From the NCBI GenBank assembly GCA_017849575.1, contig JAFIGV010000011.1, forward strand, positions 78,032 through 142,031: a DNA stretch of 64,000 nucleotides, read 5' to 3'. The DNA is from Flavipsychrobacter sp. (GTDB lineage Bacteria; Bacteroidota; Bacteroidia; Chitinophagales; Chitinophagaceae). Below, one piece after another: positions 8,788 through 16,982 of the stretch. The notes beneath the pieces are model-generated. The model saw only the letters and a list, made by a program, of their open reading frames with translations. It did no database searches and was not told the origin of the DNA. The translations under genes and the position numbers were made by a program. Every line of letters starts with the position of its first letter. Position 1 is the first letter of the stretch.

Positions 8788-9219
8788 CTATAACAGCGAG
8801 GATTGAACATACCGGGAGAGCATTTCGCCCACCTTGCGGTCTATAGGAAGCTGAAAAAGTCCGGCATGCATCTGCGCAATGTCGAGCCAAAAGGTACGCT
8901 CGTTTTCCAGTTGGTTGACGATCACCTCCGGCACCGTTGGTGCGGCAACAAAATAATAAACACTGATCACCTGCGATGCATCGAACGCGGAAAGCTGAAA
9001 AAAATCAGTGGTATAGAAATGGTCAAGAATATCAATGTCGAGTCCCAGCTCTTCCTTCCATTCTCTTTTCAGGCAGTCGGCTATACCCTCTCCCCACTCC
9101 AATCCGCCGCCGGGAAATTTTGTGATCTGTCTGCCCCTGATCAGTTCTTCATTTACAAGAATCTTTCCCTCGTGTATCCATATGCCATACACGCGGATAT
9201 TAAAGCGTTTTGGCTGCAT
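8788..9219 (-). CDS. Nudix hydrolase
   Basis: A 143-residue Nudix protein that hydrolyses a nucleoside diphosphate linked to another moiety; the exact substrate is unknown. The Nudix box is complete: GGGLEWGEGIADCLKREW followed by KEELGLDID. The start codon overlaps the stop of the upstream corA by one base (TGATG), so translation is probably coupled to corA. Pairing with corA is intriguing since Nudix enzymes need magnesium, but this link is only inference. Confidence 0.9.
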   Translation of the reverse strand: MQPKRFNIRVYGIWIHEGKILVNEELIRGRQITKFPGGGLEWGEGIADCLKREWKEELGLDIDILDHFYTTDFFQLSAFDASQVISVYYFVAAPTVPEVIVNQLENERTFWLDIAQMHAGLFQLPIDRKVGEMLSRYVQSSLL

Positions 9220-10160
9220 CAGAACCAGCGTTTCTTATTAAAGTAGAGCACCATCACCACAGCGGTAATGATAGAAAGGATAATGGCGAGATAAAAACCT
9301 TCGGGGCGCTCCTCGAAGGGCACCCGCACATTCATGCCAAAGAAGCTGGCAATGAGCGTTGGCAGGGAGATGAGGATGGTGATGCTTGTAAGGCGTTTCA
9401 TCACCAGGTTCATATTATTGTTGATGATGCTGGCAAAAGCATCGAGGGTACTGATAAGGATGGTAGAATATTTCTCCGCCATCTCAAGCGCCTGCGAATA
9501 CTCGACGATCAGATCCGACAAAAACTCCCGCTCGTCTTCATCGCAATTCAGAAAGTTGGTGCGTTCCATTTTCATCAACAGCAGTTCATTGCTGCGCAGC
9601 GCTGTGACGAAGTACACCAGACTTTTCTGTACCCGCATCAGGTAGAGCAACTCTTCATTCCGGTTAGAATCATAGAGCTTTTGTTCAAGGATATTTCTGC
9701 GGTGATTGATCTCCTTGAGTACTTCCATAAAGTCGAGCACCACTTTTTCGAAGATCTTCAGCACCATCATATTAGGGCGCTCGGGGTGTCGCTTGGCAAA
9801 AGTGTTGAGGAAGCGGCGAATGGCTACATTTTCAAAAGAGTTGACGGTAATAACCTGATTGCGCTCAGTGATGATGATGGAGATAGGAATGGTTACATAA
9901 TAGGCATCGCTTTCATTGAGCGATTTGTTCTCCACAGGTGTTTTAAGGACAATGAGTTTTACCCCTTCGTCAATTTCATAGCGCGAGCGTTCTTCGATAT
10001 CGAGGGTATCCGTCAGGAAATCGCGGGGAATATCAAGGTCGCGAGAAAGATTATCAATCTCGTTGTCCTGGAATGGCGGCGTCACGTTGATCCAATTAGC
10101 ACCTTCGGGCTTCTCGATCTCCAGCGTCTGGCGGTTGATATTCTTGAAATATTGTACCAT
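9219..10160 (-). CDS. corA: CorA-family magnesium/metal transporter
   Basis: A 313-residue CorA-type channel. The N-terminal cytoplasmic domain and long helical stalk come first. Two C-terminal membrane segments follow, with the signature GMN at the end of the first (ASFFGMNVRVPFEE) and a basic tail KKRW. It forms pentamers in the inner membrane and mediates Mg2+ (or Co2+/Ni2+) entry. It is the first gene of a two-gene unit with the Nudix hydrolase. Confidence 0.92.
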   Translation of the reverse strand: MVQYFKNINRQTLEIEKPEGANWINVTPPFQDNEIDNLSRDLDIPRDFLTDTLDIEERSRYEIDEGVKLIVLKTPVENKSLNESDAYYVTIPISIIITERNQVITVNSFENVAIRRFLNTFAKRHPERPNMMVLKIFEKVVLDFMEVLKEINHRRNILEQKLYDSNRNEELLYLMRVQKSLVYFVTALRSNELLLMKMERTNFLNCDEDEREFLSDLIVEYSQALEMAEKYSTILISTLDAFASIINNNMNLVMKRLTSITILISLPTLIASFFGMNVRVPFEERPEGFYLAIILSIITAVVMVLYFNKKRWF

Positions 10161-10179
10161 GCCCGTTTTCGAAGTTGTG

Positions 10180-10187
10180 CAAAGGTA
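10180..10187 (-). promoter_or_regulatory. -7 box upstream of corA
   Basis: TACCTTTG on the minus strand, 19 bases upstream of the corA ATG. Matches TAnnTTTG; no clear -33 element. Confidence 0.45.
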
Positions 10188-10297
10188 GTTGCTGTGCCTT
10201 AGAATATGGTAGTGATTTGCAATAACCTTAAAAATTCACGAAAGGATAAAGCTGCCGTAAATGACGGTAAACATTAGCTTTTCAGCAATTGCTGCGT

Positions 10298-10305
10298 TAA
10301 TTTTG
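10298..10305 (+). promoter_or_regulatory. -7 box upstream of fbp
   Basis: TAATTTTG, a match to TAnnTTTG, 27 bases upstream of the fbp ATG. The expected -33 TTG is weak (TTA). Confidence 0.45.
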
Positions 10306-10332
10306 TAGCCTTATCGAAAAAAAATTATTCAA

Positions 10333-11358
10333 ATGAATTCCCGTCGGAAATTAATAACTCTGGATGAGTTTACGATTCAGGAAACCCGGAAGTTCCCACA
10401 GGCAACCGGCGAACTGTCCGCCATTCTCCGCGATATCGGATTAGCCTGTAAGATGATCAACAAGCAAGTGTTGAAAGCCGGGCTGGTAGATATCCTGGGC
10501 AAACACGGCGCTACCAACGTGCAGGGCGAAGAGCAAATGAAGCTGGATGTGTATGCCAACGAAACCTTGATTGCCGTGTTGCAAAACAGCAGCGAATGCG
10601 CCGGCATAGCCTCCGAAGAAAATGATGAGTTTGTGTGTTTCGAAGATGAGTATTCTGTCCATTCAAAATATGTAGTTCTCTTCGATCCGCTCGACGGTTC
10701 GTCTAATATTGACGTCAACGCTCCTATCGGTACTATATTTTCTATCTACCGCCGTGTGAGCGAGTTAGGCAAACCCTGCACCGCAGAAGATTTTTTGCAG
10801 GAAGGCAATAAGCTGATGGCAGCGGGTTATGTAATCTACGGCTCAAGCACCATGATGGTGTATGCCACCAAACTGAGTGTGAACGGTTTTACACTCGAGC
10901 CCTCAATTGGTGAATTCTGCCTTTCGCATCCGGATATGAAATGTCCGGAAAAAGGAAAGATCTACTCCATCAATCAGGGGAATACGTCCAAATATTCCGA
11001 AGGCATGAAGAGCTTTCTCGACTATTGCATGGAGAGCAATAAGGAAGAAGGTCGTCCCTATTCGCACCGCTACATAGGTTCTATGGTAGCAGACATGCAT
11101 CGTACTTTGATCAAAGGCGGCATCTTTATGTATCCAGCCGACAAGAGCAATGCAAAGGGAAAACTGCGCCTGCAATACGAATGCAACCCTATGGCTTTTC
11201 TTATCGAAGCGGCTGGCGGTGAAGCAAGCGATGGTACGCAGCGCATCCTTGATGTGCAGCCTGCTGAGCTGCATGAGCGTTGTCCCATTTACATTGGTTC
11301 AAAAAATCTGGTAAACAAAGCAGTGGCCTTTGCCAACGAGGCAGCTACAGTGGCGTAA
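10333..11358 (+). CDS. fbp: Fructose-1,6-bisphosphatase, class I
   Basis: A 341-residue enzyme that removes the 1-phosphate from fructose 1,6-bisphosphate in gluconeogenesis, in the cytoplasm. Family landmarks are the metal site DPLDGSSNIDVNAPIGT, EEND near residue 95, YVIYGSSTMMVYAT, the active-site segment RYIGSMVADMHRTLIKGG and LRLQYECNPMAFLIEAAGG. Length and motifs are typical of bacterial class I enzymes. It is a single-gene unit with its own promoter box and a terminator. Confidence 0.96.
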   Translation: MNSRRKLITLDEFTIQETRKFPQATGELSAILRDIGLACKMINKQVLKAGLVDILGKHGATNVQGEEQMKLDVYANETLIAVLQNSSECAGIASEENDEFVCFEDEYSVHSKYVVLFDPLDGSSNIDVNAPIGTIFSIYRRVSELGKPCTAEDFLQEGNKLMAAGYVIYGSSTMMVYATKLSVNGFTLEPSIGEFCLSHPDMKCPEKGKIYSINQGNTSKYSEGMKSFLDYCMESNKEEGRPYSHRYIGSMVADMHRTLIKGGIFMYPADKSNAKGKLRLQYECNPMAFLIEAAGGEASDGTQRILDVQPAELHERCPIYIGSKNLVNKAVAFANEAATVA

Positions 11359-11379
11359 GCAGATGAATACAGTATGCGC

Positions 11380-11409
11380 AAAGCCGGAGGATAGCATCTT
11401 CGGCTTTTT
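11380..11409 (+). terminator. Intrinsic terminator after fbp
   Basis: AAGCCGGA and TTCGGCTT form an 8-bp stem with one G-U pair, followed by a run of T, about 20 bases after the fbp stop. Confidence 0.75.
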
Positions 11410-11467
11410 TTTTCTCATCTTTTCCCGGTATCACCTTTGTGAAAGCAGGACAAAGCTAACCTCCCTG

Positions 11468-12538
11468 CTATAATCGGCTTACCAGCATCACCGATGCTGT
11501 GTTGAGCACATAATGGTTGATAATCAGGATATTTCTAAACCGATGATCATTACCCGGGCGGTAAAGCAATGCCTCCGGAACCTGCCGGGTATGGAGTACA
11601 TGCTGCGCGAGCCAAAGCGCAAAACCCGAAGCGGTAGGATACTCACCCGTAAACTGTTTAAAAGCAAGTACAGGAACCGACTGCGGAACTTGCTGTATCG
11701 CGCCTACATACAAAGGTTGAAACCGGGCATCTCCATTCATACCCGTCACCACGAGGTCAATATCATTGGCGGTAAGCGCGTTTTCGTTCAAAAGTTCAGC
11801 GATTGCCTGCGGAACATTTTCGGGGCATGCATCCTGTAACATCCGAACTCCGCGCAATATTGCCCGTGCACCTCCGGGCTTATTCGACAGCGTAAAGAAT
11901 GCTGTTCCCTCGCCTGCAATGCTTCCGGGAGTATCTGCATGTTGTAGCAAATCAAGGCTATGGGGCAATTCCTTTTTCCAGTAACCGATCTTTTCTTTTA
12001 CAATAAAATAATCGGGCGTTAATTCATCAAAACAGCCCACCAGCGCCACTTTCCGATCCTTTTCTTCCGATAGAAACAACTGTGCGTCAAACAAAGAAAG
12101 CTCAAAAGATAGTCCACGGTTTACATAGGTTTGATTGTAACCTGTGCTTTTCGATTGCAAGGCAATCCATCCGTTGATACTGTTGTAGGTTGATTGTATG
12201 AAATAGGTTGGGTTCAGCGCTTCTTCTTTCAGTTGGATCATATCCTTAAGAAAATGCTCCATATCGGTCATGCTGCCCAGCCCTGTGCCTGTAATGATCG
12301 CATCAGGCTGTTCCACCCCTGCGTTTTGGAGCGCTTTCATTCCTGCACTAATGCCCATTTTCATTTGCCGGCTCATCCTGCGGATGGCTACCGGGTTAAT
12401 GAACTGCCGGTAATCCGGATCGACGACGAAAAGTTTTCCATTATCCGAACTTTCGATTGGCTGCAGGAACTCCGAAGGTTCGAAGCTATGCTGCGGACTA
12501 ATGGCACTGGCAGACAATATGTAGATGGGTTGCATCAT
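11468..12538 (-). CDS. Ketosynthase-like protein lacking the catalytic cysteine (chain-length-factor-like)
   Basis: A 356-residue thiolase-fold protein. It shows ketosynthase landmarks such as IITGTGLGSMTD and VALVGCFDELTP. The nucleophile region reads NQTYVNRGLSFELSL where an active enzyme has TACSS, and the HGT motif is replaced by VVTGMNGDA. It therefore cannot condense by itself and probably acts as a partner of the upstream active ketosynthase, like chain-length factors of type II polyketide, aryl-polyene and flexirubin systems. Its ATG overlaps the ketosynthase stop by 4 bases, which supports a 1:1 complex. Product unknown. Confidence 0.75.
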   Translation of the reverse strand: MMQPIYILSASAISPQHSFEPSEFLQPIESSDNGKLFVVDPDYRQFINPVAIRRMSRQMKMGISAGMKALQNAGVEQPDAIITGTGLGSMTDMEHFLKDMIQLKEEALNPTYFIQSTYNSINGWIALQSKSTGYNQTYVNRGLSFELSLFDAQLFLSEEKDRKVALVGCFDELTPDYFIVKEKIGYWKKELPHSLDLLQHADTPGSIAGEGTAFFTLSNKPGGARAILRGVRMLQDACPENVPQAIAELLNENALTANDIDLVVTGMNGDARFQPLYVGAIQQVPQSVPVLAFKQFTGEYPTASGFALWLAQHVLHTRQVPEALLYRPGNDHRFRNILIINHYVLNTASVMLVSRL

Positions 12539-13746
12539 GCCTTGCTGAATATCAGTGAAACATTGTTGCCGCCAAATCCGAAAGAATTACTGAGCACATG
12601 ACGAATATTTTCTCCTTCCTTCCAGACAGTAGCCGGCGCAATACTGAGTTCGTCCATCTGCGTTTCAAAATTAAGATTGGGATAAACGATGCCTTGCTGC
12701 AGCGACCAAATCGAAAATATCGCTTCAATAGACCCCGCGGCTGCAAGGGTATGACCCGTAAAGGCTTTGGTAGAACTAAAAGCAGGGGGCTTTTCTCCAA
12801 ACAGTCGCTCAATAGCTCTTCCCTCTGCCGCATCGTTATTGATTGTAGCGGTGCCATGAGCGTTGATATATCCGATGTCGGCAGGTTGTAGCGCTGCCTT
12901 GTGCAGTGCCTGAGTCATGGTGCGGTGCGCACCGGCTCCATCGGGCGAGGGGGCTGTGGGATGGTAGGCATCGTTGCTATTGGCATAACCGCTGAAATAA
13001 GCGAGTATCTCCGCGCCCCGCTTTTTTGCGTCCGATTCCTTTTCCAGCAGCAAATAGCCGGCACCTTCGCCCAGATTTAAGCCCATACGATTTTGATCGA
13101 AGGGCTTACAAGGTGCTTTGTCCACATTTTTTAAGGATAGAAAACCATTTACCGTAAACCGGCTCATGGCATCGCAGCCGCCGCAGATAGCGCGTTCCAC
13201 CAAGCCTTGCTGTATCATTCTCGAGCCGAGGATGAGCGCATTTGCCGATGACGAACAAGCGGTGGAAATGGTAGCCATAAAAGGCTTAAGCCCAAAATAA
13301 TTGGCTACATTCTGTGTACTTTCTGCGCAGTCGAGCGTATCGATATACTTTAGAAATTCCCCTTCTTTCTGCTCCGAAATAAAGTCGAGATACATATTTT
13401 CGACCGAACACATACCGCCCACGGTGTTGGCATTAATGAAGGCAAACCGATTATCTGCAAGCAAAGACCGGTCAACATAGCGCAAGAGTTCGCGCATAGC
13501 AGTGAGTGCCAGTAAGGTGGTACGCGTATAACCATTGGCGCCTGTGGGCAAACTCAGCCCGGCAGCAAGATCGTTGTCGCTTTTCTTTACCTCAGCCATC
13601 ACAAATTCGGGCGCATGAACCGTTTGCAGGAATTCGGGATGCTGCAAGCCGGAACTGCCTGATTTCAGGGCATGCAAGTGCTGGTCCTTACCAAGACCAA
13701 GGGCAGAAAAAATTCCGACAGAGCTGACAACAATACGATCCGCCAT
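12535..13746 (-). CDS. Beta-ketoacyl-ACP synthase (KAS II/aryl-polyene type)
   Basis: A 403-residue condensing enzyme with an intact triad: C164 in ISTACSSSAN, H297 in INAHGTATINND and H332 in FTGHTLAAAG, with the usual lysine in SSTKAFTGH. C-terminal GFGGNN is also conserved. It extends an acyl chain carried on ACP by decarboxylative condensation. It lies 15 bases after a dedicated ACP gene and is translationally coupled to a cysteine-less partner. That suggests a special fatty acid, polyene or pigment pathway rather than housekeeping FabF. The remaining enzymes of such a pathway are not in this window. Confidence 0.88.
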   Translation of the reverse strand: MADRIVVSSVGIFSALGLGKDQHLHALKSGSSGLQHPEFLQTVHAPEFVMAEVKKSDNDLAAGLSLPTGANGYTRTTLLALTAMRELLRYVDRSLLADNRFAFINANTVGGMCSVENMYLDFISEQKEGEFLKYIDTLDCAESTQNVANYFGLKPFMATISTACSSSANALILGSRMIQQGLVERAICGGCDAMSRFTVNGFLSLKNVDKAPCKPFDQNRMGLNLGEGAGYLLLEKESDAKKRGAEILAYFSGYANSNDAYHPTAPSPDGAGAHRTMTQALHKAALQPADIGYINAHGTATINNDAAEGRAIERLFGEKPPAFSSTKAFTGHTLAAAGSIEAIFSIWSLQQGIVYPNLNFETQMDELSIAPATVWKEGENIRHVLSNSFGFGGNNVSLIFSKA

Positions 13747-13761
13747 TAGTTATGCGGCTAT

Positions 13762-14019
13762 CTAAGCTTTTTGATGCAGTTGGATGTATTCAGCCATCGA
13801 TTGAACAGAAGACAATACCCGACGTCCTTCGCGGGCATCTTCTATTTTAATGCCATAGTTGCGCTCCAATAGTACCATCAGTTCGAGCGAATCAATGCTA
13901 TCTAATCCCAAACCTTCGCCAAACAAGGGCGCATTGTCGTCGATATCTTTGGGCTCCATACCCTGTAGATTCAGGCTTTCGATGATTTGTTGCTTCAGTT
14001 TCAGTTTCAATTCTTCCAT
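13762..14019 (-). CDS. Acyl carrier protein
   Basis: An 85-residue acidic helical protein with the phosphopantetheine attachment serine in GLGLDSIDSLELMVLLE (LDSID). It is the first gene of the ACP-ketosynthase-partner operon and differs from housekeeping AcpP (longer tail, DSID rather than DSLD). It carries growing chains for the adjacent condensing pair. A TATTTTTG box lies upstream at 14040-14047. Confidence 0.88.
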   Translation of the reverse strand: MEELKLKLKQQIIESLNLQGMEPKDIDDNAPLFGEGLGLDSIDSLELMVLLERNYGIKIEDAREGRRVLSSVQSMAEYIQLHQKA

Positions 14020-14039
14020 GAGGTAAAATGAATGTGCCG

Positions 14040-14047
14040 CAAAAATA
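14040..14047 (-). promoter_or_regulatory. -7 box upstream of the ACP gene
   Basis: TATTTTTG on the minus strand, 20 bases before the ACP ATG. No -33 TTG is seen at the right distance. Confidence 0.4.
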
Positions 14048-14174
14048 ATTATTAGTTGTTAGCCAGAGGATTTTGTTTAAGGGCGAAAGACGCGAAAGGT
14101 AATTTTAGCTGTAAACTGAGATTTTTAGAAGGACGTGGACACTTTAAAATATCGGTCTGAACAAAAAACTGTCA

Positions 14175-14232
14175 TTTTGTATGGAAGGGGACGCTTCAAA
14201 ATATTGGTCTGAGCGAGACGCGCAGACCAGAT
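14175..14232 (+). repeat. 58-bp repeat, copy 1
   Basis: Identical at 55 of 58 positions to 15274-15331, in the same orientation, flanking the outer-membrane protein gene. It contains the hairpin GGTCTGAGCG-aga-CGCGCAGACC (imperfect in this copy). Confidence 0.8.
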
Positions 14233-14301
14233 AGTGAAAATTTGCTCTGAGCGGGATGCTCAGACTAGTAAAGGCTGAATAATGCCGCAAAAACATTTGA
14301 A

Positions 14302-14415
14302 AGCTCCGTAGGAGCGCCATCCTAATGGAGAAAAACGCACCCCAGCCATTGAGCTCTGTAGGAGCGCCATCCTAATAGAAAAAAGCAAAGCTCAGTCATT
14401 GAGCTCCGTAGGAGC
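14302..14415 (+). repeat. Three hairpins GCTCCgtaGGAGC at 50-bp period
   Basis: Hairpins at 14303-14315, 14353-14365 and 14403-14415; the middle one has GCTCT. The first two are followed by the same GCCATCCTAAT; the text between units otherwise varies but keeps the length, so the spacing is exactly 50. Confidence 0.75.
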
Positions 14416-14486
14416 GGTACCCCGAAATAAAGAAACCGAACATTCCATCGGTTCAAAAAATAGTAATTTTAATACTTTGGTATTCA

Positions 14487-15194
14487 ATGAAAAAAATCAC
14501 CGTCATACTTCTATCATTCTGGTGTGCTACGCTTTTCGCTCAAAGTCCTTCTGCCAGAATACCCGCATGGAGCGCCTATATTACTCCCACAGCCCTGCTT
14601 GACCTTTATGGTGCCCGCATTCCTGTAGGTCTGGAATATCAACCGGGCAATCGCTGGGCATATTCGCTGGAGGCGAGTATTCCTTTAAAAACCTATCTCT
14701 TAACTCCTGTCAACCGTGAACGATACAAGATCAATTTTGACTTGTATCTGCGCGCCGAAGCGAAACATTTTCTTTCCACTGAACATAAGAATTTTGTAGG
14801 GCTGGAATTTTTCTGGAGAAATCAGGAGCTAAAGGGCAATAATTATTCCTTGCAACAAGTAAATGATGGTACGCATCGCGAGCTAAATTATAGAAGTGCT
14901 GACATCTTCAAAAATGTTTTCGGACTTGGTGTCATTATAGGAACGAATCGCCCAATCGCTAACCAAATTTTTCTGCAACCTTATATCGGGCTTGGCGTAA
15001 GGCATAATGCATTGCATGCACTAAATATCGAAGACGAGCGGGCTAGTAGCAGCCATATCAGCTACAATTTTCCAACCTTCAATTTTCTAAATGCTTTTGA
15101 AGATCAAAACGCCCGAGATGGCGAACATACGGCTCTCTATGCATCATGGGGCTTAAAGCTCAGTGTTCTGCTTTCCAGAAGGCGGTCTGAGTAA
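14487..15194 (+). CDS. Hypothetical outer-membrane protein
   Basis: A 235-residue protein with a signal peptide (MKKITVILLSFWCATLFAQ). The mature part alternates hydrophobic and polar residues as in a small beta-barrel (ALLDLYGARIPVGLEYQ, LQPYIGLGVRHNALHAL) and resembles DUF3575-type outer-membrane proteins. Oddly, the last codons and the TAA stop (15183-15194) fall inside a GGTCTGAG-type hairpin repeat (15184-15206), so the tail RRRSE may be a repeat insertion replacing the original C-terminus. A barrel normally ends in an aromatic residue, which is missing here. Function unknown. Confidence 0.65.
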   Translation: MKKITVILLSFWCATLFAQSPSARIPAWSAYITPTALLDLYGARIPVGLEYQPGNRWAYSLEASIPLKTYLLTPVNRERYKINFDLYLRAEAKHFLSTEHKNFVGLEFFWRNQELKGNNYSLQQVNDGTHRELNYRSADIFKNVFGLGVIIGTNRPIANQIFLQPYIGLGVRHNALHALNIEDERASSSHISYNFPTFNFLNAFEDQNARDGEHTALYASWGLKLSVLLSRRRSE

Positions 15195-15206
15195 GACGCT
15201 TAGTCC
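15184..15206 (+). repeat. Hairpin repeat overlapping the gene end
   Basis: GGTCTGAGTAAGACGCTTAGTCC, a degenerate member of the GGTCTGAGCG family seen at 14208, 14250 and 15305. It supplies the stop codon of the upstream gene. Confidence 0.6.
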
Positions 15207-15273
15207 AACGACGATATGTGCACTTGAAGCGTATGAGTACGAACAAAAAAGCATAGTAAAAATGTAAACTGGC

Positions 15274-15331
15274 TTTTGTATGGAAGCGGACGCTTCAAAA
15301 TATTGGTCTGAGCGAGACGCTCGGACCAGAT
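15274..15331 (+). repeat. 58-bp repeat, copy 2
   Basis: Near-identical copy of 14175-14232 with three substitutions. Its hairpin GGTCTGAGCG-aga-CGCTCGGACC has nine Watson-Crick pairs and one G-U pair. Confidence 0.8.
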
Positions 15332-15366
15332 GATGCATTCGTATTTCGAAATAGCAACCTCTAACC

Positions 15367-16296
15367 TCAAAAACTCAGCACACTCATAAACTGCGCACGC
15401 TCTCTTTTTTTTGTTGCCACATGCCAGTTGCCACCGTAGCTGATGCGCACGGGCATTAGCCTTCCATTGATTTCTTTAAGGCGGACCTTCATCCGCACAT
15501 CAAAATCGTAAATCCAGGTTTTGTAAGAAAGCGAATAGTCTCTGGCTACGATTGCATAGTCCGACTTCCGAAACCAGGTGGAGAGTTCATTATACACTAC
15601 TTCGTTTCGGAATTCCTTTTTGGGTGTCGCCATAAAAAGGTAGCAGTCCTCACCATCATATTCGGCAAGCACAAGTTTGAAGTTGTACCTTTTTGCAATA
15701 TCCTCGTCAAATATCGCCGCTTTATTTCCTGCAAATGGCACCCCTGCTACCCTGCTTCCGGGGTTAAAGATGAGTTGTTTCAACTGCCATTTGCGTTTTT
15801 CCAATTCTCCCTTGCCGCGCTCATTTTCCGAACCGGCTACAATGTTATTTTCGCCGCAAACCGGCTTAGAGGTAAAGAACAGATAGGCAAATAGCTCGGC
15901 AGTATAGTAATTGTACCCGCCCTTGTTGTCGTAAAAGTCGCCGGTAGTTTTTTCTTCCAGCACCTTCATGCTGCGGCAACCGTTTGCAACAAATTGTTGC
16001 GTTTTGCTATGAAGCGAAGCTATGGTTTCATTGTCCCTGCCTAGGATACGGATATCGTTGGTAGCTGTATAAGGCACAATATGGAGGGTCTTGAAAGCTT
16101 TGTAAAAGGTGGTATCCTGCTGAATACGGCGAATGAAGCCAGCAATATCCCAGCCTTCCCTCGATGCTTTCAGGGTATATTCATCAAGTTGTATGGGAAA
16201 GGCGAAGATGCTCGTGTCCTTCCCCTGCGCGGCTGCAAAATGAGGCTGCATTCCTAACCCATACATTGCCAAAAAAAATCCTATAAAACGCTTCAT
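15367..16296 (-). CDS. Conserved hypothetical secreted protein
   Basis: A 309-residue protein with a signal peptide ending HFAAAQ. It starts one base inside the stop of ispD (TAATG), so it is the last gene of a POT-ispD operon. The mature part contains FVANGCRSMKVLEEKTTGDF, then GGYNYYTAELFAYLF, then IFNPGSRVAGVPFAGNKAAIF; the C-terminal part (VRMKVRLKEINGRLMPVRIS) looks like beta strands. No catalytic motif is recognised. Proteins of this type occur in Bacteroidota with unknown role; envelope location is inferred from the signal peptide. Confidence 0.7.
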   Translation of the reverse strand: MKRFIGFFLAMYGLGMQPHFAAAQGKDTSIFAFPIQLDEYTLKASREGWDIAGFIRRIQQDTTFYKAFKTLHIVPYTATNDIRILGRDNETIASLHSKTQQFVANGCRSMKVLEEKTTGDFYDNKGGYNYYTAELFAYLFFTSKPVCGENNIVAGSENERGKGELEKRKWQLKQLIFNPGSRVAGVPFAGNKAAIFDEDIAKRYNFKLVLAEYDGEDCYLFMATPKKEFRNEVVYNELSTWFRKSDYAIVARDYSLSYKTWIYDFDVRMKVRLKEINGRLMPVRISYGGNWHVATKKRERAQFMSVLSF

Positions 16297-16982
16297 TATT
16301 CCTGCCTTGCTTTAAGTAGCGCTTCGGCTACCAACAGATCTTCGGGTGTGGTGATCTTCAGGTTTGCTTTTTCACCTTCAACCAGAAAAACCGGAGTACC
16401 GCTGTGCTCCACCACCGTAGCCTCGTCCGTAAAGGCGGCACGATAGGGCTGCTGCATGGCAGGCAGCAAAATTGATGCCCTGAAGGTTTGGGGTGTTTGT
16501 ATCAGTCGAATTTCAGAACGGTCGAGCGGAAAAGAGCCTGCTTCGGTAACCCGTCGCATACTATCGGTGGCGGCAATGGCGGGGATGGCGCTGCCATTTT
16601 CCAAAGCCTGTTCATAACACCTTTGAATCAAATCTGACGTTACCAGCGGGCGCACGCCATCATGAACAAAAACAATAGCCTGGTCGGGAATGTCTTTCAG
16701 CCCGTTCTGCACACTGTGGAAGCGGGTTTCTCCACCGGCAACAATAGTCATATCAATCCTCTCGGGAAAAGACTGCAGCACTATTTGTGCATAACTGATC
16801 TGATGGGCAGGCAATACAAGCACTATGTGTATGCCCACAATCGCTTCCGTAAAGGCGCGAAGCGTATGATATAGAACAGGACGACCATTGAGGGGCAAAA
16901 ATTGTTTGGGTATGGCTGTTCCCATCCGGGTGCCTTGGCCGCCCGCTACGATTACTGCATATGCTGGTAGTGACCCGTCCAT
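16296..16982 (-). CDS. ispD: 2-C-methyl-D-erythritol 4-phosphate cytidylyltransferase
   Basis: A 228-residue enzyme of the non-mevalonate isoprenoid pathway; it joins CTP and MEP to give CDP-ME in the cytoplasm. Motifs are the N-terminal nucleotide loop VIVAGGQGTRMG followed by PKQFLPL, then FVHDGVRPLVTSDLI, and TPQTFRASIL near the C-terminus with the acidic FTDEATVVE. Length is typical. Start and stop overlap both neighbours by one base (TAATG), so it is translationally coupled between the POT transporter and the hypothetical secreted protein. Confidence 0.94.
   Translation of the reverse strand: MDGSLPAYAVIVAGGQGTRMGTAIPKQFLPLNGRPVLYHTLRAFTEAIVGIHIVLVLPAHQISYAQIVLQSFPERIDMTIVAGGETRFHSVQNGLKDIPDQAIVFVHDGVRPLVTSDLIQRCYEQALENGSAIPAIAATDSMRRVTEAGSFPLDRSEIRLIQTPQTFRASILLPAMQQPYRAAFTDEATVVEHSGTPVFLVEGEKANLKITTPEDLLVAEALLKARQE

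Larger units (their letters stand above)
14020..14486. other. 467-base intergenic region packed with repeats
   Basis: No gene is seen. The region holds a promoter box for the ACP gene, one member of a 58-bp repeat (14175-14232), a degenerate GGTCTGAGCG-type hairpin (14250-14272) and three GCTCCgtaGGAGC hairpins at exactly 50-bp spacing (14303, 14353, 14403). Confidence 0.7.

Noticed and set aside
9210..10202. Long open frame on the plus strand opposite corA
   Set aside because: It lies antisense to a complete CorA gene with family motifs; its protein is His-rich nonsense without recognisable domains. The same holds for the frame at 41122-41931 opposite nadB.
14302..14415. Possible small CRISPR array
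   Set aside because: Only three units, the repeat is a 13-bp hairpin with partial flanking identity, the third unit diverges right after the hairpin, and no cas genes are present.
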